64,000 nucleotides of DNA from Lactuca virosa (Eukaryota > Streptophyta > Magnoliopsida > Asterales > Asteraceae): contig CAKMRJ010005634.1 of assembly GCA_928212115.1 (NCBI GenBank), forward strand, positions 120,335,594 to 120,399,593. Reading direction: 5' to 3'. The position numbers and the translations under genes were made by a program. The notes under the pieces were generated by a model, which was not told the DNA's origin, did no database searches, and saw only the letters and a list, made by a program, of their open reading frames with translations. Of this stretch, positions 31,626-44,534 are shown piece by piece (position 1 is the first letter of the stretch; every line of letters begins with the position of its first letter).

Positions 31626-34600
31626 CATGTAATATAGCAAGAGTATAGCCGATTTTGGGGTGTTCTTAACCTCTCTCTCAAGTCCTCCAATTGTTGGTGG
31701 TGTATTGTGAAGCATTTGAGGCATCACACTTGAGGTGCTAAGCTCTGAAAGGCCAAGTAATACAAGCTACATAAAGAGGTAATCATCTAACTAGTTTTTA
31801 TGATTCATATATCAAGTTGTATGCTAAATAGGCTTCATGCTTTGGAAAAATTAAATTTGCATGTATAACTAGAGAAAACTTAGATCCAAAGCATTAGGGT
31901 TGTATGTGCACCATAGGGATGTTATAGTGCTCAAAACCCATCATCTTTATCATATCTTTTATTACTTTCCTTGTTTATGATTATGTTTTATTCGATCATA
32001 TATAGGTACTTTCTTAGTCAATGGAATGACTGCTCAAGTTGTGTTCAAAACAGATGTTACCCAATCTTTTGTATCTTTTACGCTTAGCAAGAAGTTTAGC
32101 GATGCTCCAGGGACCCTCGATTATCCTTTGGAGGTAGAGATCGCTGACGACCGTTTAATTAGTGCTTTGAGGGTTCACCAGGGTTGTGTTCTAAACGTGT
32201 TCAACAACATGTACTTGATTGATTTGGTTTCAATTCCTCTGCGAGGGTCGACGGTTAATCTGGGTATGGATTGGTTGGGCCCCAATGGGGCTATGGTTGA
32301 TTGTGAGCACTAGTTGGTGAGAGTTCGAACCCCAAGTGGGGGAGAACTGGTTATACACGGCGAGGGCGCTCAGCGTATAACGACTCTCTATTCAGCTGCG
32401 AGAGCTAAGAGATATCTTCATCATGGATGTTCTGGATTTTTGGCCTATGTGGCGGATACTCGATTTTATAGCATGACGATCATGGGCGATGTGCCCATTG
32501 TTTGTGATTTTTCTGATGTGTTTCCTAAGGATTTACCTGGAGTGCCGCCCAAGAGGCAGGTAGAGTTCCAGATTGATTTGGTTCCCGGTGCGACTCCGAT
32601 AGCCAAGGCACCATATCGTTTAGCACCTCTAGAGATGAAAGAGTTGTCTACGCAGCTGCAGGAGCTGTTAGACAAAGGATTTATCAGGCCAAGTAGTTCG
32701 CCATGGGGAGCATCGATCCTATTCGTGAAGAAGAAGGATGGTTCACACCGTATGTGTATTTATTATTGGGAGTTGAACAAGCTGATGATGAAGAACTGAT
32801 ATCCGCTCCCGAGGATCAACGATTTATTTGACCTGCTTCTGGGCGTATCTTGGTTCTCTAAGATTGATTTGCGATCGGGTTACCACCTGATGAGGATCAG
32901 AGATGAGGATGTGAAGAAAAAGGCCTTTAGGACTTATTATGGTCATTACGAGCTTGTGGTGATGTCATTCAGGCTCACTAACGCACCGGCTGCGTTCATG
33001 GATCTCATGAACAGGGTGTATAGGCCGATGATGGATCATTCTGTGATTGTGTACATTGATGATATTTTAGTCTGTTACAAGACCAAGGAGCAGCATGAGG
33101 AGAATCTATGAGAGGTTTTGGAGACCTTGAGCATGGAGAAGTTTTATGCGAAATTCTCCAAGTGTGATTTATGGTTGAGCGAGGTGCAGTTCTTAGGGCA
33201 CATCGTCAGCCAAAATGGTATACTGGTCGGCCTGACCAAGATCGAGGCAGTGATGCAGTGAGAAGTTCCAAAGACACCATCTGAGATTAGGAGCTTCTTG
33301 GGTTTAGTAGGTTATTATCGGAAATGTATTCAGGACTTCTCCAAGATTGTTGTTCCATTGACCAATCGACGATGAAGAACGTTACTTTCTAGTGGGGGCC
33401 TGATCAACAAGCAGCTTTTTAGACTTTGAGGCAGAGGTTGTGTGAGGCTCCGATTATGACTCTGCCCGAGGGTATGGAAGATTTCGTGGTTTATTGCGAT
33501 GCATCAATTTTGGGTTTGGGAGCAGTGTTGATGTAGAGGTTTCATGTGATTGCATAGGCTTCGAGGCAGTTGAAGCTTCACGAGGCGAACTACCCTACGC
33601 ATGATTTGGAGCCGGGGGCTGTGGTTTATTCCCTCAAGATTTGGATGCATTACTTGTATGGGGTCTTGTGCACTATTTATACTGATCACAAGAGCCTAAG
33701 ATACCTGATGGATCAGCAGAATTTAAATATGAGACAACGGAGATGGTTGGATGTGGTGAAGAATTATGACTGCAAGATCTTGTATCACCCTTGGAAGGCC
33801 AATGTTGTGGCCGAGGCCTTGAGTCGCAAGGCCACGAGTGCACCCGTCGGAGATCTATTTTGAGGATGATTATTGTTTCTCCACTGTTGGATATGATCAA
33901 GAAGGTTCAAATGGAAGGGTTGAAATGGGAAAATTGGAAGGATGAAAGTATTAGGGTTCAGATTCCGTTATTTGTCATGGATAGTCGTGTGTTATTGACT
34001 CGGTGTGGTAGATTTTGGCTCCTGGTTGCTGGTAGGGTTAGACAGACATTATTGGAGGAGGCTCATAAGTCGAAGTTTTCAATCCATCCGGGGGCCACAA
34101 ATATGTATAGAGATTTGATATTGAGTTGTTGGTGGACTTGTATGAAGAGGGAGATAACTTGGTTTGTGGAGCGGTTTTTGACTTGTCGGAAAGTCAAGGC
34201 CGAGCATCGGAGACCCTATGGAAAAATGCAGCTGCTACCCATTCACATATGGAAGTGGGAAGATATCACTTTGAATTTTATTATAAAGCTTCCTAGGACG
34301 GCACGAAGGGTTGTATCTATCTGGGTCATTGTTGACAGATGAACCAAGAGTACACATTTCATACCCATTACTGAGAGCGCCTCCATCGAGAAACTGGTTG
34401 ACATCTACATCAGGAAGTTGGTGGTTCGGCACGGGGTGCCAGTTTCGGTGGTTTCTGATAGAGATATTTGCATTACCTTCAGATTTTGGACGAAATTTCA
34501 TCAGGAGTTGGGTACTCAACTGCATTTTAGCACAACATACCACCCTTGGACCTATGTACAGAGTGATCAGACTATACATACACTCGAAGATATGATCAGA

Positions 34601-35928
34601 GCAATTGTGTTGGATTTCGGCGGGGGGAAGTATCGACAACAACTATCATTCCAGTATTGATTGATCGCCTTTTGAGATGTTGTACGGGGGGAAGTATCGA
34701 ACCCCAGTTTGTTGGGGCGAGGTCAGACATCGGGTTATGGGAAGTACTGAGGTAGTACTCAAGACTAGCGAGCTGATTCAACACGTGTGTGGTCGGGTTT
34801 AAACCGCACAGAGCCGTCAGAAAAGTTACGCTGATTGACGTCGTTCATACTTGGAGTTTCAGGTGGGAGATATGGTACTTTTGAAGGTATCACCATGGAA
34901 GGGTGTCATCCGGTTCAAGAAACGGGGCAAGTTGGGACCCGGTTTTATTAGACCATTCAAGGTTTTTTCCTGGGTGGGCAATGTGGCATACCGATTAGAT
35001 TTTCCTAATGAGATTAGTCAAATTCACAACAAATTTCATGTTTTTTAGTTGCAGAAATGTTTGGCTAATGGTTCCGCAGTAGTTCAGTTGAATGACATTC
35101 CGGTCGATGAGCGACTGAATTGTATGGAGAGACCAGTTGCGATCCTTGACATGAAGATGAAGGCATTGCGTAACAAGGTGTTGGGATTAGTGAATGTGCA
35201 ATGGAAGCACTGGAAGGGTTCCAAATGGATGTGTGAACCCGAGGAGGAGATGAGCTAGCATTAACCTGAGTTATTTTCAGTGACAAACTTTGATGAAGAA
35301 GTCTGATTCAAGTGGGGGAGAGTTGTGACATCCAAATATCGAGGAATGAAGTTTATTTATGTTTGAGATCTTGGTTGGCCACGCCGTGTGTAACGTCCCG
35401 AAAATCATAAGGAAATTTTTTTGTTTTTGTTAAGTATTAATTCATATAACATTCCGTTTCCAAAACATTCAATGAAAAATAGTAATTAAACATCAGAGTA
35501 AAATCTTAATTAATCAAATTCAGAATAAACTCTGGGCTATGTTGTGCAGTCATGCCAGACCCTTCCCTTCCGAACTGGAAGTACCTGAAACCATAAGCAT
35601 AAACTGTAAGCACAAAGCTTAGTGAGTTCCCAAAAATACCACATACTATGTATAAGAAAATGAATTATATGGGCCAAATCATAGTCTTACGATCATTTCC
35701 TACCATGGGACAAATCATGGTCTTTCCTTGCAATGCCAAGGGCCAAATCCCGGTCTTTCATACAAGTGCCAGGGACCAGATCCTAGTCTCTCATACCATT
35801 ATCAGGGGCGAGATCTTGGTGTTTCATACAATTGCTAGAGGCCAAATCCTGGTCTTTCATGTAATTATCACAGAGACAATTAGCATTCTACACAACAAAG
35901 TAATGGGCCAATATTAGTGCCTTTGACC
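31626..35928 (+). repeat. 4303-bp tandem duplication, copy 2
   Basis: It is identical to copy 1 except for 14 substitutions that I counted by eye (0.33 percent), such as 27816/32119 and 28010-region changes. The copy ends mid-LTR of RLG-3, which then continues uninterrupted to LTR-D. Confidence 0.95.
31944..35322 (+). pseudogene. RLG-2 pol (copy 2): protease, RT, RNase H, integrase, tail
   Basis: This is the duplicate of 27641-31019. Protease is 31944-32313, RT-RNase H 32314-33863 and integrase with tail 33864-35258. It shares every stop and shift with copy 1, so decay preceded duplication. One of the few differences changes the residue after DASIL near 33511. Confidence 0.9.
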
Positions 35929-37625
35929 CATGAATCTACTGAGGAGATGTCACACCCCCAAACCGAGACAACAGAAACGTTCGGGGGAGGAAGACGTCAT
36001 GTACAGTATCACAACAATTCTATAATAGTAATCAAAGCATCAACAACCATTGTATTGATAATATAGTATTTACATTGAATTCGAATCACATATGATTGAC
36101 TCCAAAAGTAAATAACCAAACAAAGACTTGAAGCTACTATGCCCCGTCTTCTCGAAGCGTATGCGTGTAGCTGTCTACTAGTTTCCTGAGAATACAAGTG
36201 ATTTTGAAAGTGTATCAACATTTAAGTTGGTGAGTTCATAAGCATTTGATTTTGAAAGTATGTACTTTGTTCCTTGAAAACCTTAGTGTGTTCCTCTAGA
36301 AAATCCTATATTTTCTGATGTAATGAAATGTAAGTAACGTGACCCATACAAGTATCTACTACAATAACTTAGTGTATACAAGTTATATATAATATGGATT
36401 GAACGGACAGTCAAATGTGTGAATATGCCCTAAATCCACAACCAAATAAGGAACAGGAAGAAAGGCGGAAGCCACACATTCCACTGCCTATCGGATCTTA
36501 TTGTTTATAACTCGGACGTATTAACTAGGTAATCACAATGTTAACACTAATGGTCCTTTTAGAAATGTAATTACACTGTACTAGAAATGTAGTATATTGT
36601 AGTTGTGTTTGTATACAACTCATTTGTATGTGTGTGCCTGGATAAATGTTCCTCTATAAATGTAAGTTTCTATGTTAGAAAATAGTGTGTTGTACTTGTA
36701 TGTAATGGTATGACCCATACCTGATCCTCCTATTATCACTTAGTGTATAAAAGTTATATATAATCGAGGTCGAACGGACAGTCGATTGTGTAGTTCTGCC
36801 CTAAGCCCACAACCAAACAAGGAACAGGAAGAAAGGCGAAAGCCACACATTCCACTGCCTATCGGATCTTATTTATATATAACCCTGATGTATAAACTAA
36901 GGTATCATAGAATTAGCAATAGGAATCCTTTATGTCTTACTAGTTTGTGAATGAATCTTGAACCTTTTGTACTGTAAAGTCTTGTATTGTAGTCTTATTA
37001 TTAACTAAAACGGTGTGAAGTTGTTTATGTATTCATACACTAATCGTATTGTTAATACCAAATTGTGAGTTATTATAACCATGCTTGATGACCTAGGATG
37101 GCCTGATACGACGTTCTTCAGGCGTCGAAATCGTTATGACATTTGTCACCCCAGAACTTCCGTTCCAACTGTAGCCAACAGTCAGGGCGCGGGATTGTCA
37201 GTCCCGTATAGATCTATACACAAATTCACGCTCTCCCTCCAGGAGACTTTGGTTATAAAATCAGGGCTTTCATTGGTACTTATATAAGTACTTGAAGGTA
37301 TGTCTCACAAAGCTATAATGACGGTTAGGTGTAGAATATTAAAAGGCCATTTAGTAATGATAAATCGTATGTATTATCCTTTTCATAGTAAAATCCTTGT
37401 ACGTATGTTCCATAAACTATACCTATTATAGTTTATATGTTTGTTCGTGTATTGTTATCTGACTTAGTAGAATAGTATGTAAGGTACCTAAACTATACCT
37501 ATTATAGTTTATATGCATGTTCCGTATGTAATGAAAAACATTGTAATGTAACATTTTGTATAAACAGTAATGAAATATTCGAGAAAGATCCCTTTTTGCT
37601 CAACATGTTACAAAAGGGTTAAAGT

Positions 37626-37734
<109 letters not shown>

Positions 37735-37846
37735 GGCATATATAAGTTAGATTGAAAAGACAGTCGGACAAGTGATTCTTTCTTAAGCCCACAACCAAAC
37801 AAGGAACAAAAGTTAAGGTGAAAAACCAGTCCTAAGCCTATTAAAT

Positions 37847-37848
<2 letters not shown>

Positions 37849-37926
<78 letters not shown>
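37849..37926. repeat. (TA)n microsatellite in LTR-D
   Basis: About 39 TA units follow ATTAAATCTTA, at the place where the other units have ATCGGATCTTAT, so the array grew within the repeat unit. Confidence 0.95.
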
Positions 37927-37930
<4 letters not shown>

Positions 37931-38907
37931 ATCAATAGCAATAGCTCGAAATGGATTGAAACAGTTTTGAACTCGTTTAAATGTTAACACAAGACTCCTT
38001 GTGTTTTACTTGTATTCCCCCTAAAAACATTGAAAAATAGTGAAATCGTAGGGGTATGAACTCACCTCGAATGTATGTTAGCGTTTGGGTAGCGAAGTGT
38101 TGGTGAATGATCCTCGAGTTAGAATACGTGAAAGTAGTCGTATCCTAATAATAGTTATGCACGATATCGTATTTAAATTAATGAAATAATTTAAATAATA
38201 ATTTAAAGTGTTACACAACACTAAATTATTTAAGAAATACTTACAAAAACAATTCTTAAATTGGTTTGAAGTGTTCTTGGGTGTTCTTGGTGGAAACTTG
38301 AATATTTGAAGATTGTTCTTGGTGTTCTTGGTGAAAATAAGGAGATCTGGGCAAGAATCTTATGAATATATGGGGTTTACGGATGAGTTTTGAGAGCAAA
38401 AGTGAGGGATTTCGGTGTGGAAAGTGAGAAATGAGAAAAATGAGGTTGATTTCGGATGAAAATATATATATCATGTTGTTTTCGGTTCATAATGGGCCAT
38501 GGGCTTGGGATTTCGGTCCTTTAAGAGGGTAATTTCAGTCTTACAAGACCGAAAACCATTTTCTCCTTGAATCTATTACCGAAAACCATCTTTGGAATAG
38601 ATTCTCTAAACCGAAAACACTTACCTTCTAGAATCCTAGACCGAAAACTATATGATTCATGGATCTTTGGACCGAAAACCCTATTTAGGGTATTACTTTA
38701 TGGTTTAAACTTTAACCCTTTGACTTATGTTAACATATTTTAGCTTAAATCCACATAGGATTCAAACTACTCTTGGTTATTAGCTTATAAACATGTCCTC
38801 AAGGCTATAGATGACACAATGTATCAAGGTTGTAATGTGGTTTCACTTGTACTAGGTTAAGGTTTAGACTTTCCTTGATCTAAAAAATTTCGGACTGTGA
38901 CAGGAGA

Positions 38908-40433
38908 CTCACCTCTCAATCTGAATAAATAGCTGAATAGGTCACGGCTCCAAATATCAGCTCTACCTGTCGCCTATTCATCAATTAGCAACCAACCTCA
39001 AATACAACTCAAAATAATCAAAATATCCTTAGGTCAAACTTGGTAAAATCCAGGTCAAAGTCAAAAAGTCCAAAACTCAAAGCTGGTCAACATTGTTGTG
39101 AATGCCCATCGTTTCCAACTTGTACGCTTGGCGTACGTGAGTTTGACCAAAAATGGCTGACCACAAACGCCCATCGTTTTTGGGGAACGCCCAACGTATG
39201 CGGCTGAGTTCCTTTTTCATGTTAAGAGCTTAATTCTAAAGCTCTTTTTCCCATAATCTAGATCTAGTCTTAGAATAACGTCCTTAACCATAAACTTTCC
39301 AACTTTATGGTCTAGCATGGCCATTAAGTGCCGAAACCCAAAAACCCTAACTACTTAACCATTAAGACCTTGAAACTCATGCATGGAAGGAAACTAACAA
39401 TTAAGATCACATTTTTATGGTTCCTAAAATCCCCATATTGGATAAAGTTTCCAACTTTATCCATTAGAAATGTCCTAACGACCAAGATCTAGTCTTTAAG
39501 TCTCAAAGGAACCAAAATTTCATTTTTTTCAACTTAATCCATTAATTCCAAGTCTCCAACCTTTAGATCTGAATCAATATGATGATTGGATGGATAAAGT
39601 TTCCAACTTTATCCATAACAATGTCAAAAACTTTCAAGATCTAAACTTTATGCACTAAAGTGACCAAAAGCTCATAACACCCATAACTAGCTACATCTAG
39701 CAAATGCGTCATCAAGATTATGGCTTTATACCTCCAAAAGCTAGATCAAGATGAACAAGATATTGATCTCCAAGCTCCAAGACAGCCCATATTTCTCCAA
39801 GGAGTTCTTCTTCCAAATGCACAAAAAATCCACCCAAAATCACTCCAAGGCTCAAAATCCTTCCTAATGGGATAGGGTTTCAAATTTAGGGTTAGAGGGA
39901 ATATATGTTGAAGATAAGAAGGGTTAGAAATGAGTTAAGGTGTTTAAAAAGGGTCTAAGGCCCTAAATTAGGGTTTGGATCCGATTCGTGAATGCCTAGC
40001 GTTCCTGGGGAACGCCTAGCTTATCTGAAGGAGCCTCCGCGATCACCCAACCCTGAATGGCCAACGTATATTCCTTGTACACCCAGCATTCCTGGCTAGC
40101 CCAAAATCATCATAACTTCAAACGATCATAACTTCTTCCTTCCAACTCCATTTTTGGCGATCCTTATATACACAAAAAGGTGTTGAGGAGCTCTACAACC
40201 CCATATATTTACTTTTGACTTAAAACACATTGAACTAAAATCCTTAAATTCAATAAAAGGTCTGAACCAACCTTGTGCTCCAGAGCACAAACCAAACTCT
40301 TGGATCAGAAAATCCACATCGCCCACATCCAAATTGGTCTACACCTCATTTTCCTCAACGCTTGAGATCTTATGATAATTGATCTTCTGGTCACGGCCCC
40401 AAATTATGAAATGACTCGAAACAGAGTGTTATA
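38908..40433 (-). repeat. RLG-3 3' LTR, second part
   Basis: It matches 43019-44529 of the other LTR. It contains GTACGC/GCGTAC and AACGCCCA(A/T)CGT motifs at 39115-39200 and 39985-40095. Confidence 0.88.
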
Positions 40434-40443
40434 ACTCTCCCCT

Positions 40444-42521
40444 ACTTAAATTAGATTTTGTCCTCGAAATCACTCCTTACTACCTTCCAGTTAATTAGAA
40501 GATCTGACCAAAACCTCTCGAACCCTGTTTCGACTAGAAGGTTGACTCATACTCACGACGACCTTCCAATGCTACCATCGAAACCCAAACATAGCAGGAC
40601 CCACATGCCCTAATGTCCTATAAAATGCGAATCTTGAATCTTGGGCCTCTTTGCCTGGCCCACTACGATCTAAATATTCTCTAACTTCCTTTTCCCAAGG
40701 TACTCCGAATCAATCTCTTGCTCTTGGGCTTTAGCTATCACGTCCTCCAAAGTCTAACAAGCTGAAAAGCTAACAAACTCTAGGCTTTAGTCTCGTAGCA
40801 GGTTAGGGTACCTTGTCTTCTTCATCTCCTCGTCTGCAGTATACTGCAGGACTAAAAAAGCCCTATCCCTAAACTTGGCGGTGATCTCCGCCACAGTCTA
40901 TGTTGTCTGGCGAAGGTCCTGAAACTCCCTCACCAACTGCTTCACCTTAATGGCTGGGTAAAACTCAATCTTAAACCAGGTAACAAACTTATCCCAAGTC
41001 ATCGCCTTAATGGCTTCACCTCGCAAAACAAAATCTACCTCCTCCCACCAATCTCGAGCTCCGCCTTTTAGAAAATAGGAAGAAAATATAACCTTCGACC
41101 CCTTAGGGCAGAAACTCGTCTGGAAAGCGTTCACCTTGTCTGGTAATCACCTCCTACTAGCAATGGGGTCCTTTTACCCAAAGAAATCGGGAGCTCCACA
41201 AGCACGAAACTCGCAGAAGGAAAGAGTGCGAGCTCCCACAATAGCCATAGTCTCCGTGCAGAACATGCCCAAACACTCATCCAAAATCTCCTCCTTGTCC
41301 GAACCGAAGATCACATAAGTCTGCTGCAAAATACTGCAGGTGATTTCCGACAAGAAGAACTCCCACATCCGCTCACCAATCGGCTGAGTTCCAGCACCTG
41401 AACCCAAAGCAGATCATTCGCCACGAATGCTCATCACCATACTGAAAAGCAACCATATAATAATCAGAACATAGTAAAAGATCCTCATCCACGGGCTTCC
41501 TAGATTCTCCATGAGTCCCCTCGATTCGAGTATGGTTCTTGTGCTTTCAGTAGTACGGGCCCAACACTACCTTCCACACCTATCCATACTTTCCTCAAGT
41601 GTTATCACATATCCTCCAAGTCACCTTCTCAATTCGGTACTCCAAGTACCTGCTAATAAGCGTAACCAAACCTACTAAAGCACTTCCTAGGCTCTCCTAG
41701 GTTCCGACCTCACCATGCCATCAGTTGCTGAAGAACTCCCACTAATATCAGGTAACTACTTCATGAATATAGTTACATGCCATAAAGCTTAGATAATCCT
41801 TTGAGGAACAGACTCAACCCTACAATGGCTAGACTCAAACGAGTGTTGCGCAATAGAGTCAAATCGGTCACTCTGAGATTATTTAACCTTTACAACATGT
41901 GACTTGACTTATTCACTTAATAGTTAAATCACATTGTTAGGATTTCCACAAAGCACAAAGCAAGCAACATTCATTCAGTAACACTCCAAGACACAGAACA
42001 AAAAAAGGACATCCCAAGCTCAGTTACTACTATCCATTTTATGAACCTCCACTCTCACTGCCAGTTGCCTCGTGCACGAAAATTGTACATAATACAGGAT
42101 CAAATAGACTTTCGAATGAACAGGAAATAAGGCCAAATCAGTCATTCTAGGGCTATATGATCCTAAACGTATACAAATTTTAAAGCATACACTTAGCAAT
42201 TACTTATACCAATACATATTCCCAATCTCGCATAGCATCCAATGCTTCCTAGGCTACAAAGCATCACATATCAGTCCAATCTCTCATGCAATTCTTGAAA
42301 GTATCCCTAGCCTTATCCTAGCATGAAAACATTCATATCATATAACACATCAACATGTATGGGTATACTGGGAAACACTTACTTGAGTTCGACCGATTGC
42401 ACGCACACCCCGTTTTTGTTTACAAAAGTCTTTTTAGAAATTTGTTTTCTTTTGTAAGATTACCAATTCCTCAGTTTGAGTTCAGTCACACCCGAGAGTG
42501 TGCCCGAATCCCTTAAACCAA
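40444..42521 (-). pseudogene. RLG-3 gag and pol remnants
   Basis: Minus-strand frames 41407-41174 and 41134-40898 give a Tekay-type gag: FCEFRACGAPDFFG, then after a shift FSSYFLKGGARDWWEEVDF and MTWDKFVTWFKIEF. The DWWEEV motif lost in RLG-1 is seen here. Gag continues in broken frames to about 40700. Then only the end of pol is left (about 40620-40450) before the purine tract, so protease, RT, RNase H and most of integrase are deleted. The leader 41411-42521 shows no gene. Confidence 0.83.
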
Positions 42522-42534
42522 GGCTCTGATACCA
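42522..42534 (-). other. RLG-3 primer-binding site
   Basis: It reads TGGTATCAGAGCC on the minus strand, three bases from the LTR end at 42538. Confidence 0.85.
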
Positions 42535-42537
42535 ACT

Positions 42538-44529
42538 TGTAACGTCCCAAAAATCATAAGGAAAATTTTCGTTTTTTTAAAGAATTAATTCATATAACAT
42601 TTCGTTTCCAAAACATTCAATGTGAAAAATAGTAATTAAACATCAAACTAAAATATCAATTAAACATCAACTTTAAGCATAAAGCTTAGTGAGTTCCCAA
42701 AAATACCACATACTATACATAAGAAAGTGAATGCTAAGGGCCAAATCATATTCTTACAATCATTTCCTGTCGTGGGCCAAATCATGGTCTTTCCTTGCAA
42801 TGCCGAGGGCCAAATCCTAGGCTTTTCATACAAGTGTCAGGGGCCAGATCCTAGTCTTTCATACAATTTTCAGGGGCTAGATCCTTGTCTTTCGTACAAT
42901 TGACAAAGGCCAGATCCTAGTCTTTCATGCAGTTATCATAGAGACATTAGCATTCTACACAAAAAAGTAATGTACCAGCATTGGTGCCTTCAACCCATGA
43001 ATCTAGTGAGGAGACTCACCTCTCAGTCTGAACAAATAGCTCAATAGGTCCTGGCACCGAATACCATCTCTACATGTCACCTATTCATCAATTAGTGACC
43101 AACCTCAAATAAAACTAAATATACTCAAAATATCCATCGGTCAAACTTGGTCAAATCCTTGTCAAAGTCAAAAGTTCAAAAGGCAAATAAAGTCAACATG
43201 GCTGCGAATGCCGAACGTTCCCAGCTTGTTCGCCTGGTGTACATAAGTTTGACCAAAAACATGTTGGCTAACCACGAACGCCCAACGTACGTGCCTGGGT
43301 TCCTTTTTCTTGTTGAGAGCTTAATCCTTAAGCTCTTTTGCCCATAATCCAGATCTAGTCTTAGAATAACGTCCTTAACCATAAAGTTTCCAACTTTATG
43401 GTCTAACACGGCCATTAAGTGCCCAAACACAAAAAAAACCCTAACTACTTAACCCATTTAGACCTTGAAACTCATGCATGGAAGGAAACTAACAAATAAG
43501 ATCACATTTTTATGGTTCCTAAAATCCCCATAATGGATAAAGTTTACAACTTTATCCATTAGAATGGTACAAACGACCAAGATCTAGTCTTTAAGTCTCA
43601 AAGGGAACAAAATTTCATCTTTTTCAACTTAATCCATTAACTCCAAGTCTCCAACCTTTAGATATGAGTAAATATGATGATTAGATGGATAAAGTTTCCA
43701 AATTTATCAATAACAAGGTCATAAGCTTTCAAGATCTAAACTTTATGCACTAAAGTGACCAAAAGCTCATAACACCCAGAACTAGCTAGCTCTAACAAAT
43801 GCATCATTAAGATTAAGACTTTATACCTTCCAGAAGCTAGATCAAGATGAACAAGGTTTGGATCTCCAAGATCCAAGACAACTCACACTTCTCCAAGGAG
43901 TTCTTCTTTTTCCAAATACATATAAAATCCACCCAAAATCACTCCAAGGCTCAAAATCCATCCAAATGGGGCTAGGGTTTCGAATTTAGGGTTAGAAGGG
44001 ATGGAGGCTGAAGATAAGAAGGGTTAGAAATGACTTAGGGTGTTTAAATAGGGTACAAGGCCCTAAATTAGTGTTTGGGTATGAGTCACGAATGCCTAGC
44101 GTACGCGAAGGAGCGTCCGCGATCACCCATCCCTAAATGCCCAGTGTACATTCCTTGTACGCCCATCGTTCCTGGGTAGCCCAAAATCCTCATAACTTCA
44201 AATGGTCATAACTTCTTCGTTCCAACTCCGTTTTCAGCGATCCTTATATCCACGGAAAGGTGTTGAGGAGCTCTACAACCCTATCTATTTACTTTTGAAT
44301 TAAAACACATCGAACTAAAATCCTTAAATTTAATAATAGGTCTGAAATAACACTTTACCAGTATACCCTTGTGCTCCAGAGAACAAACCGAACACTTGGA
44401 TCACAAAATCTACATCACCCACATCCAAATGGGTCTAAACCTTATTTTACTCAACGCAGGAAACCTTATGATAAATGATCTTCGGGTCACATCCCCGAAT
44501 TATGAAACGACTCGAAATAGAGTGTTACA
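42538..44529 (-). repeat. RLG-3 5' LTR
   Basis: It reads TGTAACACTC at 44529 on the minus strand and ends GGGACGTTACA at 42538. The minisatellite of GGCCA(G/A)ATCCTAGTCTTTCATAC-like units (about 40 bp) is at 42738-42945. The candidate 5' splice site is at 43019; the 3' site region is deleted in this copy (compare 35581-35588). Confidence 0.88.
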
Positions 44530-44534
44530 ACGTA

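Noticed and set aside
41136..41318. 60-codon plus-strand frame
   Set aside because: It is antisense to RLG-3 gag, which is the supported reading.
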